The notes under the pieces were generated by a model that saw only the letters and a program-made list of their open reading frames with translations, did no database searches and was not told the origin of the DNA. The position numbers and the translations under genes were made by a program. A DNA stretch of 64,000 nt from Stenotrophomonas maltophilia (GTDB taxonomy: Bacteria; Pseudomonadota; Gammaproteobacteria; Xanthomonadales; Xanthomonadaceae), in assembly GCF_004684085.1 (NCBI RefSeq), contig NZ_SRHZ01000081.1, forward strand, positions 42,030-106,029. Direction: 5' to 3'. Below, piece by piece: positions 18,613-26,609 of the stretch. Positions within the stretch are counted from its first letter, which is position 1. Each line of letters starts with the position of its first letter.

Positions 18613-21081
18613 ATGCCCAAGCACCTGCTCATCGTTGAATCGCCGGCCAAGGCCAAGACGATCAACAAATACCTCGGCAAGGACTACACCGTCCTGGCCT
18701 CGTATGGGCATGTGCGTGACCTGATTCCGAAGGAAGGCGCAGTCGACCCGGACAACGGGTTCGCCATGCACTACGACGTGATCGACAAGAACGAAAAGCA
18801 CGTCGATGCGATCGCCAAGGCCGCCAAGGGCGCCGACGACATCCTGCTGGCAACCGACCCGGATCGCGAGGGTGAGGCGATCAGCTGGCACATCGCCGAG
18901 ATCCTGAAGGAACGCGGGCTGGTCAAGGACAAGCCGATGCAGCGCGTGGTGTTCACCGAGATCACCCCGCGCGCGATCAAGGAAGCCATCAGCCAGCCGC
19001 GCGAAATCGCCACCGATCTGGTCGATGCCCAGCAGGCGCGCCGCGCGCTGGACTACCTGGTCGGTTTCAACCTGTCACCGGTGCTGTGGCGCAAGGTGCA
19101 GCGCGGATTGTCCGCCGGCCGCGTGCAGAGCCCGGCGCTGCGCATGATCGTCGAGCGCGAGGAAGAGATCGAAGCCTTCATCGCCCGCGAGTACTGGTCG
19201 ATCGCCGCCGAGTGCGCGCACCCGTCGCAGCACTTCAACGCCAAGCTGATCAAGCTGGACGGGCAGAAGTTCGAGCAGTTCACCGTCACCGACGGCGACA
19301 CCGCCGAGGCTGCCCGCCTGCGCATCCAGCAGGCCGCACAGGGTGCGCTGCACGTCACCGACGTGGCCAGCAAGGAGCGCAAGCGCCGCCCGGCACCGCC
19401 GTTCACCACCTCCACGCTGCAGCAGGAGGCCTCGCGCAAGCTCGGCTTCACTACCCGCAAGACCATGCAGGTGGCGCAGAAGCTGTATGAAGGCGTGGCC
19501 ATCGGCGACGAAGGCACCGTCGGCCTGATCTCGTACATGCGTACCGACTCGGTGAACCTGTCGCAGGATGCACTGGCCGAAATCCGCGACGTGATCGCCC
19601 GTGACTACGGCATCGCCTCGCTGCCGGACCAGCCCAACACCTACCAGACCAAGTCGAAGAACGCCCAGGAAGCGCACGAAGCGGTGCGCCCGACGTCGGC
19701 GCTGCGCACGCCCGCGCAGGTCTCGCGCTACCTGACCGATGACGAGCGCAAGCTGTACGAACTGATCTGGAAGCGTGCGGTGGCCTGCCAGATGATCCCG
19801 GCCACGCTCAACACCGTCAGCGTCGATCTGTCGGCCGGCAGCGACCATGTATTCCGCGCCAGCGGCACCACCGTGGTGGTGCCCGGCTTCCTGGCCGTGT
19901 ACGAAGAAGGCAAGGACAACAAGAGCGCCGAGGACGAGGACGAAGGCCGCAAGCTGCCGGCGATGAAGCCCGGCGACCGCGTGCCGCTGGAACGCATCGT
20001 GGCCGACCAGCATTTCACCCAGCCGCCGCCGCGTTTCACCGAAGCGGCGCTGGTGAAGGCGCTGGAAGAGTACGGTATCGGCCGTCCCTCGACCTATGCC
20101 TCGATCATCCAGACCTTGCTGTTCCGCAAATATGTGGAAATGGAAGGCCGCAGCTTCCGCCCGTCCGATGTCGGCCGCGCGGTATCCAAGTTCCTGTCCA
20201 GTCACTTCACCCGGTACGTGGACTACGACTTCACCGCCAAGCTCGAGGACGAGCTCGACGCCGTCTCGCGCGGCGAGGAAGAGTGGATCCCGCTGATGTC
20301 GCGCTTCTGGGAACCGTTCAAGGAACTGGTCGAAGACAAGAAGGAATCGGTCGACCGTGCCGAGGCCAGCGGTGCACGCGAACTGGGCACCGACCCCAAG
20401 ACCGGCAAGCCGGTCAGCGTGCGCCTGGGCCGCTTCGGGCCGTATGCAGCCATCGGCAGCACCGCCGAGGACGCCGAGGAGAAGCCCAAGTTCGCTTCGC
20501 TTCGCCCGGGCCAGTCGATGCACACCATCACTCTGGAAGACGCGCTGGAGCTGTTCCTGATGCCGCGTGCCCTGGGTGAGGACAAGGGCGAGGATGTCAG
20601 TGTCGGCATCGGTCGTTTCGGCCCGTTCGCCAAGCGCGGCAGCACCTATGCCTCGCTGAAGAAGGAAGACGACCCGTACACCATCGACCTGGCCCGCGCC
20701 GTGTTCCTGATCGAAGAGAAGGAAGAGATCGCGCGCAACCGGATCATCAAGGAGTTCGAGGGCAGCGACATCCAGGTGCTGAACGGCCGCTTCGGTCCGT
20801 ATATCAGCGACGGCAAGATGAACGGCAAGATCCCCAAGGATCGCGAGCCGGCATCGCTGACCCTGGCTGAAGTACAGCAGTTGATGGAAGAAACCGGCAA
20901 GCCGGTGCGCAAGGGCTTCGGCAAGAAGGCCGCCGCCAAGAAGGCGCCGGCCAAGAAGGCGGCCGTGAAGAAGGAAGCCGCGCCGAAGAAGGCCGCAGCC
21001 AAGAAAGCCCCCGCCAAGAAAGCCGTCAAGAAGGCCGCCGCGAAGAAGGCCCCGGCCAAGAAGGCCGCTGTAAAGAAGTAG
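18613..21081 (+). CDS. topA: DNA topoisomerase I
   Basis: An 822-residue type IA topoisomerase that relaxes negative supercoils. The Toprim domain starts at MPKHLLIVESPAKAKTINKY and has the metal-binding ATDPDREGEAISWHIAE. The active-site Tyr is in GLISYMRTDSVNLS (about residue 311). Cys-free topoisomerase C-terminal repeats follow from about 590 (LGRFGPYAAIG, GRFGPFAKRG, GRFGPYISDG); the four-Cys zinc ribbons of E. coli TopA are absent. The last 55 residues are a Lys/Ala/Pro tail of KKAAAKKAPAKK-type repeats, like histone H1 tails, probably for DNA binding. The TAG stop lies within the GTAG of a SMAG repeat. Confidence 0.97.
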   Translation: MPKHLLIVESPAKAKTINKYLGKDYTVLASYGHVRDLIPKEGAVDPDNGFAMHYDVIDKNEKHVDAIAKAAKGADDILLATDPDREGEAISWHIAEILKERGLVKDKPMQRVVFTEITPRAIKEAISQPREIATDLVDAQQARRALDYLVGFNLSPVLWRKVQRGLSAGRVQSPALRMIVEREEEIEAFIAREYWSIAAECAHPSQHFNAKLIKLDGQKFEQFTVTDGDTAEAARLRIQQAAQGALHVTDVASKERKRRPAPPFTTSTLQQEASRKLGFTTRKTMQVAQKLYEGVAIGDEGTVGLISYMRTDSVNLSQDALAEIRDVIARDYGIASLPDQPNTYQTKSKNAQEAHEAVRPTSALRTPAQVSRYLTDDERKLYELIWKRAVACQMIPATLNTVSVDLSAGSDHVFRASGTTVVVPGFLAVYEEGKDNKSAEDEDEGRKLPAMKPGDRVPLERIVADQHFTQPPPRFTEAALVKALEEYGIGRPSTYASIIQTLLFRKYVEMEGRSFRPSDVGRAVSKFLSSHFTRYVDYDFTAKLEDELDAVSRGEEEWIPLMSRFWEPFKELVEDKKESVDRAEASGARELGTDPKTGKPVSVRLGRFGPYAAIGSTAEDAEEKPKFASLRPGQSMHTITLEDALELFLMPRALGEDKGEDVSVGIGRFGPFAKRGSTYASLKKEDDPYTIDLARAVFLIEEKEEIARNRIIKEFEGSDIQVLNGRFGPYISDGKMNGKIPKDREPASLTLAEVQQLMEETGKPVRKGFGKKAAAKKAPAKKAAVKKEAAPKKAAAKKAPAKKAVKKAAAKKAPAKKAAVKK

Positions 21082-21100
21082 ATCCACGCCATGCGTGGAT
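21078..21100 (+). repeat. SMAG/REP palindrome supplying the topA stop codon
   Basis: GTAG (21078-21081) then the ATCCACGC/GCGTGGAT hairpin. The TAG of the head is the topA stop (21079-21081). A second, headless half copy stands at 21107-21123. Confidence 0.85.
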
Positions 21101-21136
21101 GCTCTGCCACGCCATGCGTGGATGAGGGGTCAAGGT

Positions 21137-21161
21137 GTGCGGACCAACGGTCCGCACCTAC
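21137..21161 (-). repeat. GTAG-headed palindrome, GTGCGGACC type
   Basis: On the minus strand it reads GTAG, GTGCGGACC, GTT, GGTCCGCAC: a perfect 9-base stem with a GTAG head. It belongs to a different sequence class from the GATCCACGCC SMAG copies. Confidence 0.7.
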
Positions 21162-21232
21162 CGTCCGCACCCACCACCCCTTCTGCACACAGCGGGGGGA
21201 TAATGAAGGCCCACGCCGGGCCGGTCGCTGCC

Positions 21233-21793
21233 ATGAAAGAACTCACCCTGCACTCTGCTGTCGCCTCGCTCCGCGCAGGCGGCGTGATCGCCTATCCGAC
21301 CGAAGCGGTCTGGGGCCTGGGTTGCGACCCCTCGCACGAAGCTGCGGTGCACACGGTGCTGCGGCTGAAGCAGCGCCCGATCGAGAAGGGCATGATCCTG
21401 GTCGCCGCCGAGCTGGCGCAGCTGGAAGGCTGGGTGCGCCTGCAGGCGCTGCCCGATGCCCGCCAGCGTGCAGTGCTGGCCAGCTGGCCCGGCGCCAATA
21501 CCTGGATCCTGCCAGCCGGCCCGCGCGCGCACCCCTGGGTCACCGGCGAGCACAGCGGCATCGCCGTGCGCATCAGTGCCCACCCGCTGGTGGCGGAATT
21601 GTGCCGCGCCTGGGGCGGCCCCCTGGTATCCACCAGCGCCAATCTGGCCGGTGAACCGCCGGCACGCAGCCGCGAAGAGCTGGACCCACGCCTGCTGCGC
21701 CTGCTCGACGGCATCCTCGACGGGCAGACCGGTGGCCTGGGCCAGCCAACCCCGATCCGCGATGCGCTCAGCGGCAACGTGCTGCGCTCCTGA
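21233..21793 (+). CDS. tsaC: Threonylcarbamoyl-AMP synthase (TsaC/YrdC)
   Basis: A 186-residue YrdC-like enzyme that makes threonylcarbamoyl-AMP from threonine, bicarbonate and ATP, the first step of the t6A37 modification of ANN-decoding tRNAs. The signature VIAYPTEAVWGLGCDP near the N-terminus, KQRPIEKGMI, the GIAVRISAHPLV strand and STSANLAGEPPA are all conserved TsaC motifs. The start at 21233 (MKELTLHSA) gives the length of E. coli TsaC (190). A further in-frame ATG at 21203 follows a G-rich stretch and cannot be excluded. The C-terminus ends IRDALSGNVLR, as expected. Confidence 0.93.
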   Translation: MKELTLHSAVASLRAGGVIAYPTEAVWGLGCDPSHEAAVHTVLRLKQRPIEKGMILVAAELAQLEGWVRLQALPDARQRAVLASWPGANTWILPAGPRAHPWVTGEHSGIAVRISAHPLVAELCRAWGGPLVSTSANLAGEPPARSREELDPRLLRLLDGILDGQTGGLGQPTPIRDALSGNVLRS

Positions 21794-21836
21794 GCCGGCG
21801 ATTGCACAGCCACGGACAATCGCGCACCCTGCGGCC

Positions 21837-22526
21837 ATGAACCTGCTGCGCACCACCCTGGGCCTGTGCCTGCTGCTGCCATGCACTGCGCTGGCCGCCG
21901 AGGACGTCCGTGTGTACCGCTGCGTTGCCAGCAATGGCGCTGTCGCCCTGCAGGACACGCCCTGCAACAGCGGCCGCCAGGAAGTGCGGGACATGCAGCG
22001 TCCGCGCGATCCTGCGCCGCGGGTGGTGCGCAGCGATGCCACGCCACCCGCCCCTGCCGAAACCCCGGTCATCCGCGAGCGCGAAGTACGCCACGTCTAC
22101 ATCCAACCGACGCAGCCGATGTACGAGTGCGTCGCCGAGGATGGCCAGCGCTACACCAGCGACAACAACGAAGGCAATCCACGTTGGGTCCCCTTGTGGA
22201 CCAGTGTCTGGCTGCCGCACGGGCATCGCGGCCCCGCCCATCCCGGCCCGCGTCCAGCCTTTGGCACACCGGTCGGGACCGCCATCGGTGAAGGCGCAGG
22301 TTATCGCCCGCCCCCGGTAGCCATGGGGGTGCAGGTTCCCGCCGGCAGCGTCCTGGTTCGTGACAGTTGCCACGCGCTGCCACCGCAGGACGTGTGCGCG
22401 CGCCTGCGCGACCGGCGCTGGGAGCTGGATCGTCGCTACAACAGTGCGCTGCAGAGCGAGCGTACGGCCATCAGCAACGAACAGCGCAGCATCGACGCAC
22501 GCATGTCGCGTGATTGCCAACGCTGA
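21837..22526 (+). CDS. Secreted DUF4124-domain protein
   Basis: A 229-residue exported protein. The N-terminus MNLLRTTLGLCLLLPCTALA is a signal peptide with an AxA-like cleavage site. Residues 25-50 (VYRCVASNGAVALQDTPC) form a DUF4124 motif, with its two cysteines and Gln-Asp-Thr-Pro-Cys end. A second short Cys segment (YECVAEDGQRYTSDNN) follows, then a Pro/His-rich stretch. The C-terminal helix region CARLRDRRWELDRRYNSAL looks coiled. Function unknown. The next gene (22562) encodes a related protein, so this is a tandem pair. Confidence 0.75.
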   Translation: MNLLRTTLGLCLLLPCTALAAEDVRVYRCVASNGAVALQDTPCNSGRQEVRDMQRPRDPAPRVVRSDATPPAPAETPVIREREVRHVYIQPTQPMYECVAEDGQRYTSDNNEGNPRWVPLWTSVWLPHGHRGPAHPGPRPAFGTPVGTAIGEGAGYRPPPVAMGVQVPAGSVLVRDSCHALPPQDVCARLRDRRWELDRRYNSALQSERTAISNEQRSIDARMSRDCQR

Positions 22527-22561
22527 GCGCGGCTCCGCATCACAGCCTGTACGCTGTGCGC

Positions 22562-23299
22562 ATGAACAAACTGATCTGGCTGGCCCTGGCCTTGCTGCCC
22601 GGCCACGCACTGGCCGAAGCGGGCGTGGTCTATCGCTGCACTTCCAGCAGCAGCGACGTGCCCACCCTGCAGCGTACGCCCTGCCCCGCCGGCAGCAAAC
22701 AGCAGGTGTTGCGCGTGCCCGACCCCGCCAGTGCGCAGCCGGCAGTGATTGCGCCCGAGCCCGCACCCGCTGCCGTCGCCGCACCGGCCCCCGCACCGCC
22801 CGTGCCGGCCCTTGCCCCCGCAGCCCCGGCGGCACCTCGCCGCGCGGACGAAGGGCGCACGATCATGGAAGCGGCAATGGTTGAACGCGAAGGCGGCAAC
22901 CAGATCCTCGACAGCGCGACGCTGCGCCGCGACGCCGAAGCCCAGGCCGCCGCCAGCAACGGCCCGCCGAAGCCGCCGCTGCCGCCGATCTTCCAGTGCA
23001 CCGATGGTCAGGGCGGGGGCTATCTGTACGAGTACGAGGCCGCGCCCGGTCGCTGCGAACTGATGACGGTGCAGGGCCTGGGCGGTGTCACGCCGGTCAA
23101 CGCCGCCGGCTGCGAAGTGGTGCGCGACCGCTGCGAGGAACTGCCCGAGGCGCAGCGCTGCGGCAGCTGGCAGCAGCGCTTCCGCGATGCGCGCGGCCGC
23201 GAGCGCTTCGTCACGCCGGAGAACCGCAATGCCGCTCGCGACGATCGCGAACGCCTGCAGCGTGTGCTGGAAGCCAGCAACTGCCCGGTACCGCGGTAA
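22562..23299 (+). CDS. Secreted DUF4124-domain protein
   Basis: A 245-residue protein starting at ATG 22562, 35 bases after its paralogue. It has a signal peptide (MNKLIWLALALLPGHALA), a DUF4124-type VYRCTSSSSDVPTLQRTPC with paired cysteines, an Ala/Pro-rich linker (70-105), and a Cys-containing C-terminal region (FQCTDGQGG, CEVVRDRCEELPEAQRCG) that could form disulfides in the periplasm. It ends with an Arg-rich helix. The exact role of the family is not known. A SMAG repeat begins five bases after its stop codon. Confidence 0.74.
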   Translation: MNKLIWLALALLPGHALAEAGVVYRCTSSSSDVPTLQRTPCPAGSKQQVLRVPDPASAQPAVIAPEPAPAAVAAPAPAPPVPALAPAAPAAPRRADEGRTIMEAAMVEREGGNQILDSATLRRDAEAQAAASNGPPKPPLPPIFQCTDGQGGGYLYEYEAAPGRCELMTVQGLGGVTPVNAAGCEVVRDRCEELPEAQRCGSWQQRFRDARGRERFVTPENRNAARDDRERLQRVLEASNCPVPR

Positions 23300-23303
23300 C
23301 TGC

Positions 23304-23326
23304 ATCCACGCATGGCGTGGATCTAC
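23304..23326 (-). repeat. SMAG/REP palindrome, GATCCACGCC type
   Basis: Same 23-base unit, with its GTAG head on the minus strand. It is followed by an imperfect CCTCCGCCGG/CCGGCGGGAGG hairpin (about 23331-23355). Both lie between two convergent genes and may act as terminators. Confidence 0.82.
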
Positions 23327-23363
23327 TCGACCTCCGCCGGCCATGCCCGGCGGGAGGCGGTGA

Positions 23364-24140
23364 TCAGAACCCGTAACGCAGGAACCCACCGTCGACGGCG
23401 ATGCACTCGCCAGTGACATAGCTGGCTGCCGGCAGGCACAGGAAGCCCACCGCTGCGGCCACTTCCTCCGGCTCGCCAATGCGGCGCATCGGCGTGCGGT
23501 TGATCACTTCCTCGTAGTAGTCCGGGTCCGACAACGGACCGGACGTGCGCCGCGTGCGGATGTACCACGGCGCTACCGCGTTGACCCGGATGCCGTCTTC
23601 GGCCCATTCGACGGCCAGGTTGCGGGTCATCTGATGCATCGCGGCCTTGGTCATGCCGTAGACCACGCCGCTGCGCACATGGGTCAGGCCGGACACGCTG
23701 CCGACATTGACGATCGCTGACGAGGCGTGGCGTGCCAGCAGCGGGTGCGCATAGCGCGACAGTTCGAACGCCGAGAACAGATTGGTCTCGAAGATGTTGC
23801 GCCACTCGTCTTCGGAGTACTCGGTGGCCGGCTTGCTGATGTTGCCACCGGCGTTGTTGACCAGGATGTGCAGGCCATCGCTGTGGTCTTCCACCCAGTC
23901 CAGGATCTGCCGGCGGTCCTCGTCATCGGAGACATCGGCGGCCAGCGCGTGCACCTGGTGCTGCGGATACACGTCCAGCAGTTCGTCGCGCACCGTCTCC
24001 AGCATGTCGATATCGCGTCCGACGATCATCAGGTCGGCGCCGAAGCCCGCCAGTTCATGTGCGATCGCAAGGCCGATGCCGGCGCTGGCACCGGTGATCA
24101 GGGCGGTCTGGCCGTCCAGGCGCCACCGTTGCTGGGTCAT
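23364..24140 (-). CDS. Short-chain dehydrogenase/reductase (SDR), tropinone-reductase-like
   Basis: A 258-residue classical SDR. The cofactor loop TGASAGIGLAIAHEL (TGxxxGxG) is at about residues 16-30, the NNAG motif at 93-96, the catalytic Ser in NVGSVSG, and the YxxxK pair in VVYGMTKAAM (about residues 159-163). The C-terminal GECIAVDGGF is typical. The sequence looks most like tropinone-reductase-type SDRs, which reduce carbonyl substrates with NAD(P)H; the natural substrate is unknown. The gene faces a DUF4124 gene across a repeat and has no obvious operon partner. Confidence 0.85.
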   Translation of the reverse strand: MTQQRWRLDGQTALITGASAGIGLAIAHELAGFGADLMIVGRDIDMLETVRDELLDVYPQHQVHALAADVSDDEDRRQILDWVEDHSDGLHILVNNAGGNISKPATEYSEDEWRNIFETNLFSAFELSRYAHPLLARHASSAIVNVGSVSGLTHVRSGVVYGMTKAAMHQMTRNLAVEWAEDGIRVNAVAPWYIRTRRTSGPLSDPDYYEEVINRTPMRRIGEPEEVAAAVGFLCLPAASYVTGECIAVDGGFLRYGF

Positions 24141-24251
24141 GTGTCCTCCGGGGCCGCGCCCGATGTGTTTCGATGCGGCAAGGATACGCGCTCACGGCAG
24201 CCCCCTGCCCGGAATGCGACACTGCGTGCACGCCCACTGCGGAGAGCCGCC

Positions 24252-24464
24252 ATGCGCATCCTGATCGTGTCCACGCCGCTGCTGGCCACCGTGCTGCTGG
24301 CAGCGTGCCAACGGCCGCCGACGCCCAACCCGGAGAAGCCACCGGCACCACAGGCGATGGCCCGTGCGATGCAGGAACCACTGGATCGCGCCAAGAGCGC
24401 GCAGAAGGCCGTGGAAGATGCTGCCGCACGCGAGCAGAAGGCCGAGGCCGACGCGACGCAATGA
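24252..24464 (+). CDS. Small predicted lipoprotein
   Basis: A 70-residue protein whose start MRILIVSTPLLATVLLAACQ is a lipoprotein signal peptide, with lipobox LLAAC and the lipidated Cys at residue 19. After Cys come a Pro-rich stretch and an Ala/Glu/Lys-rich, probably helical C-terminus. No conserved domain is recognised and the function is unknown. The ATG at 24252 follows a GGAG ribosome site at 24241. It ends before a bidirectional terminator shared with sppA. Confidence 0.65.
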   Translation: MRILIVSTPLLATVLLAACQRPPTPNPEKPPAPQAMARAMQEPLDRAKSAQKAVEDAAAREQKAEADATQ

Positions 24465-24503
24465 TCTGCAGCGGTAGCGTCAGGCCCTGCCCGGCGCTGC
24501 CAA

Positions 24504-24536
24504 ACAAAAACGCCCGGCCAGAGCCGGGCGTTTCCA
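24504..24536. terminator. Bidirectional intrinsic terminator (lipoprotein / sppA)
   Basis: AACGCCCGGC (24509-24518) pairs with GCCGGGCGTT (24523-24532) around CAGA. T runs follow on both strands; the minus-strand TTTTTGTTT side is stronger, fitting sppA, which converges from the right. Confidence 0.82.
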
Positions 24537-24559
24537 GTAGATCCACGCCATGCGTGGAT
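24537..24559 (+). repeat. SMAG/REP palindrome, GATCCACGCC type
   Basis: Standard unit with its GTAG head at 24537-24540, directly after the terminator and 11 bases from the sppA stop. Confidence 0.82.
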
Positions 24560-24570
24560 TTACGCTGCGA

Positions 24571-26493
24571 TCAGAACCCGCAGAAGCAGTACGCCAGCGC
24601 CTTCACCGGCGCGCCGTTGCCCTTGTCGCGGGCCGCGTTCTCGACGAAGCGCAACTGAGTGTCCACTTCCGGCATCGCACGCGCCAGCATCATCCGCGCC
24701 ATGCCCGAGTCGGACAGCATCCAGGCGCCGGCGCGGCTGCCAGCGAAGCCGCCGACAAACTGCGCGAACGGCGTAGCAGCCTTCTCGATGTAACGCACCC
24801 GGTAGGCGTCGGCCTTGCCCAGCTTGGCACGGCTGGCGGCATCGGCCACGGCGTCCTTCAGGCCACCGAAGGCGTCAACCAGGCCGCGTTCCTTGGCCTG
24901 CGCACCGCTCCACACGCGACCACGGGCCACTTCGTCGACAGCCTCGACCGGCTTCTTGCGGGCGTCGGCAACACGACCGGTGAAGTCGGCGTAACCCTTG
25001 TTGATCACCGACTGGATGACCTGGCCCACGGCCGGGTCCATCGGGCGGGTAACGTCGAAGGCACCGGCAAAGCGGGTCGTACCGACACCGTCGGTGTGCA
25101 CGCCGATCTTGTCCAGCGCGCGGCTGAAGTTCGGCACCATGCCGAAGATGCCGATCGAACCGGTGATGGTCGACGGATCGGCGTAGATGCGATCGGCATT
25201 CATGCTGATCCAGTAGCCACCGGACGCAGCCAGGTCACCCATCGACACCACCACCGGCTTGCCGGCGGCCTGCAGGGCCACCACTTCGCGACGGATCTGC
25301 TCGGAGGCGAACACTTCACCACCCGGCGAATTGACGCGCAACACCACCGACTTCACGTTCTCGTCGTCACGCGCGGCGCGCAGCAGCGCCGAGGTCGACT
25401 CGCCACCGATGCGACCGGCCGGCAGGTCGCCACCGCTGATCTCGCCGGCTGCCACCACCACCGCCACCTGCGGACGCGAGTCCACCGGGTTGCGGCGTGC
25501 GTCGAGCAGGGCCAGGTAGCGGCCGAAGTCGACGTTGCGGAAACCACCGTCGGCATCTTCGTCGGCCACGCCACGCTCGATCATCAGATCCTCGAATTCC
25601 TCGCGGGTCTTCAGCGCGGTCACCAGCTTCTGCTGCAGGGCGAACTTGGCCAGGTCACCACCGGCGGCAGAGATGCCTTCCGGCAGTGTGTCGATGCCGG
25701 CGGCCAGCTGTGCCGGATCCAGGCGGCGGGCCTTGGCGATGTCGCCCAGGTAGCGCTGCCACACGTCGTTCATCCAGAACAGGTCGGCTTCCTTCGATGC
25801 CGGCGACGCAGCATCGAGCACGTACGGCTCGGCGGCGGACTTGTACTCGCCCACCTTGAACAGGTGCACGTCCACGCCCAGCTTGTCCTGCAGGCCGGTG
25901 CGGAAGTACTGGCGGTAACGGCCCAGGCCCTCGAGCACCACCGACCCCATCGGGTCCAGGTAGACCTCGTCGGCCTGCGCGGCCAGCAGGTACTGCGACT
26001 GGCCCATGCTTTCGCTGTAGGCCACCAGCTGCTTGCCGGACGCACGCAGGTCCTGCAGCGCAGCGGCCACTTCACGCAGCGAAGCGAAGCCGGAGGGCTG
26101 CAGCTTGTCCAGCTCCAGCACCACGCGCTCGACCTTCTTGTCTTCCTTGGCCGACTCGATCACCCGCAGCAGGTCGCGCAGCTGGATCTCTTCGGCGCCG
26201 TTGTCACCCACCGCCTTGGCCAGCGCGCGGCTGACCGGGTCGGCGCTGAACTGTTCGACCAGGCGGCCTTCCGGCGCGATCACCAGGGTCGTGCGGTCCT
26301 GCAGCGATTTGCTGGCACCGGCGCCCATGCCGGCGGCGATGACGAACATCACCAGCAGCAGGAACAGCAGGCCGAAGAACACCAGGTTGAGGATCAACCG
26401 GCGGGTGAAATTCATGACGTCCCACAGCCCGATGAAGAAACTGGCGACGGGATTGCGACGCGCCGGGGGCAGCGGGGGCACGGGTTGATTCAT
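24571..26493 (-). CDS. sppA: Signal peptide peptidase SppA (67K type)
   Basis: A 640-residue inner-membrane protease that degrades signal peptides after their release. An N-terminal transmembrane helix (about 33-55: LILNLVFFGLLFLLLVMFVI) is followed by two S49 peptidase domains. The Lys of the catalytic pair is in LFKVGEYKSAAEP (Lys218) and the Ser in MGDLAASGGYWIS (Ser424), the arrangement of the long SppA type. The start at 26493 has a GGAGCG ribosome site. A possible upstream start at 26562 would add 23 residues before the helix. The gene ends in the bidirectional terminator. Confidence 0.93.
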   Translation of the reverse strand: MNQPVPPLPPARRNPVASFFIGLWDVMNFTRRLILNLVFFGLLFLLLVMFVIAAGMGAGASKSLQDRTTLVIAPEGRLVEQFSADPVSRALAKAVGDNGAEEIQLRDLLRVIESAKEDKKVERVVLELDKLQPSGFASLREVAAALQDLRASGKQLVAYSESMGQSQYLLAAQADEVYLDPMGSVVLEGLGRYRQYFRTGLQDKLGVDVHLFKVGEYKSAAEPYVLDAASPASKEADLFWMNDVWQRYLGDIAKARRLDPAQLAAGIDTLPEGISAAGGDLAKFALQQKLVTALKTREEFEDLMIERGVADEDADGGFRNVDFGRYLALLDARRNPVDSRPQVAVVVAAGEISGGDLPAGRIGGESTSALLRAARDDENVKSVVLRVNSPGGEVFASEQIRREVVALQAAGKPVVVSMGDLAASGGYWISMNADRIYADPSTITGSIGIFGMVPNFSRALDKIGVHTDGVGTTRFAGAFDVTRPMDPAVGQVIQSVINKGYADFTGRVADARKKPVEAVDEVARGRVWSGAQAKERGLVDAFGGLKDAVADAASRAKLGKADAYRVRYIEKAATPFAQFVGGFAGSRAGAWMLSDSGMARMMLARAMPEVDTQLRFVENAARDKGNGAPVKALAYCFCGF

Positions 26494-26609
26494 GGAACGC
26501 TCCGGAAGGCTTCTTGCCGTAGTGCCAGCATAGCCGGTGCCGCGTGATGCGGCATCGGACACAAGTCAGGGGATCGCCCGCCACGGGTCATCGGGGTGGG
26601 CGGGAAGGA

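Noticed and set aside
20920..21078. Short tandem repeats at the end of topA as a CRISPR-like array
   Set aside because: They are in-frame codons of a Lys/Ala-rich protein tail with no spacers.
24550..26547. 665-codon open frame on the plus strand opposite sppA
   Set aside because: sppA on the minus strand has a clear peptidase sequence and catalytic residues; the plus frame is His/Arg/Gly-rich without motifs, a usual shadow in GC-rich DNA.
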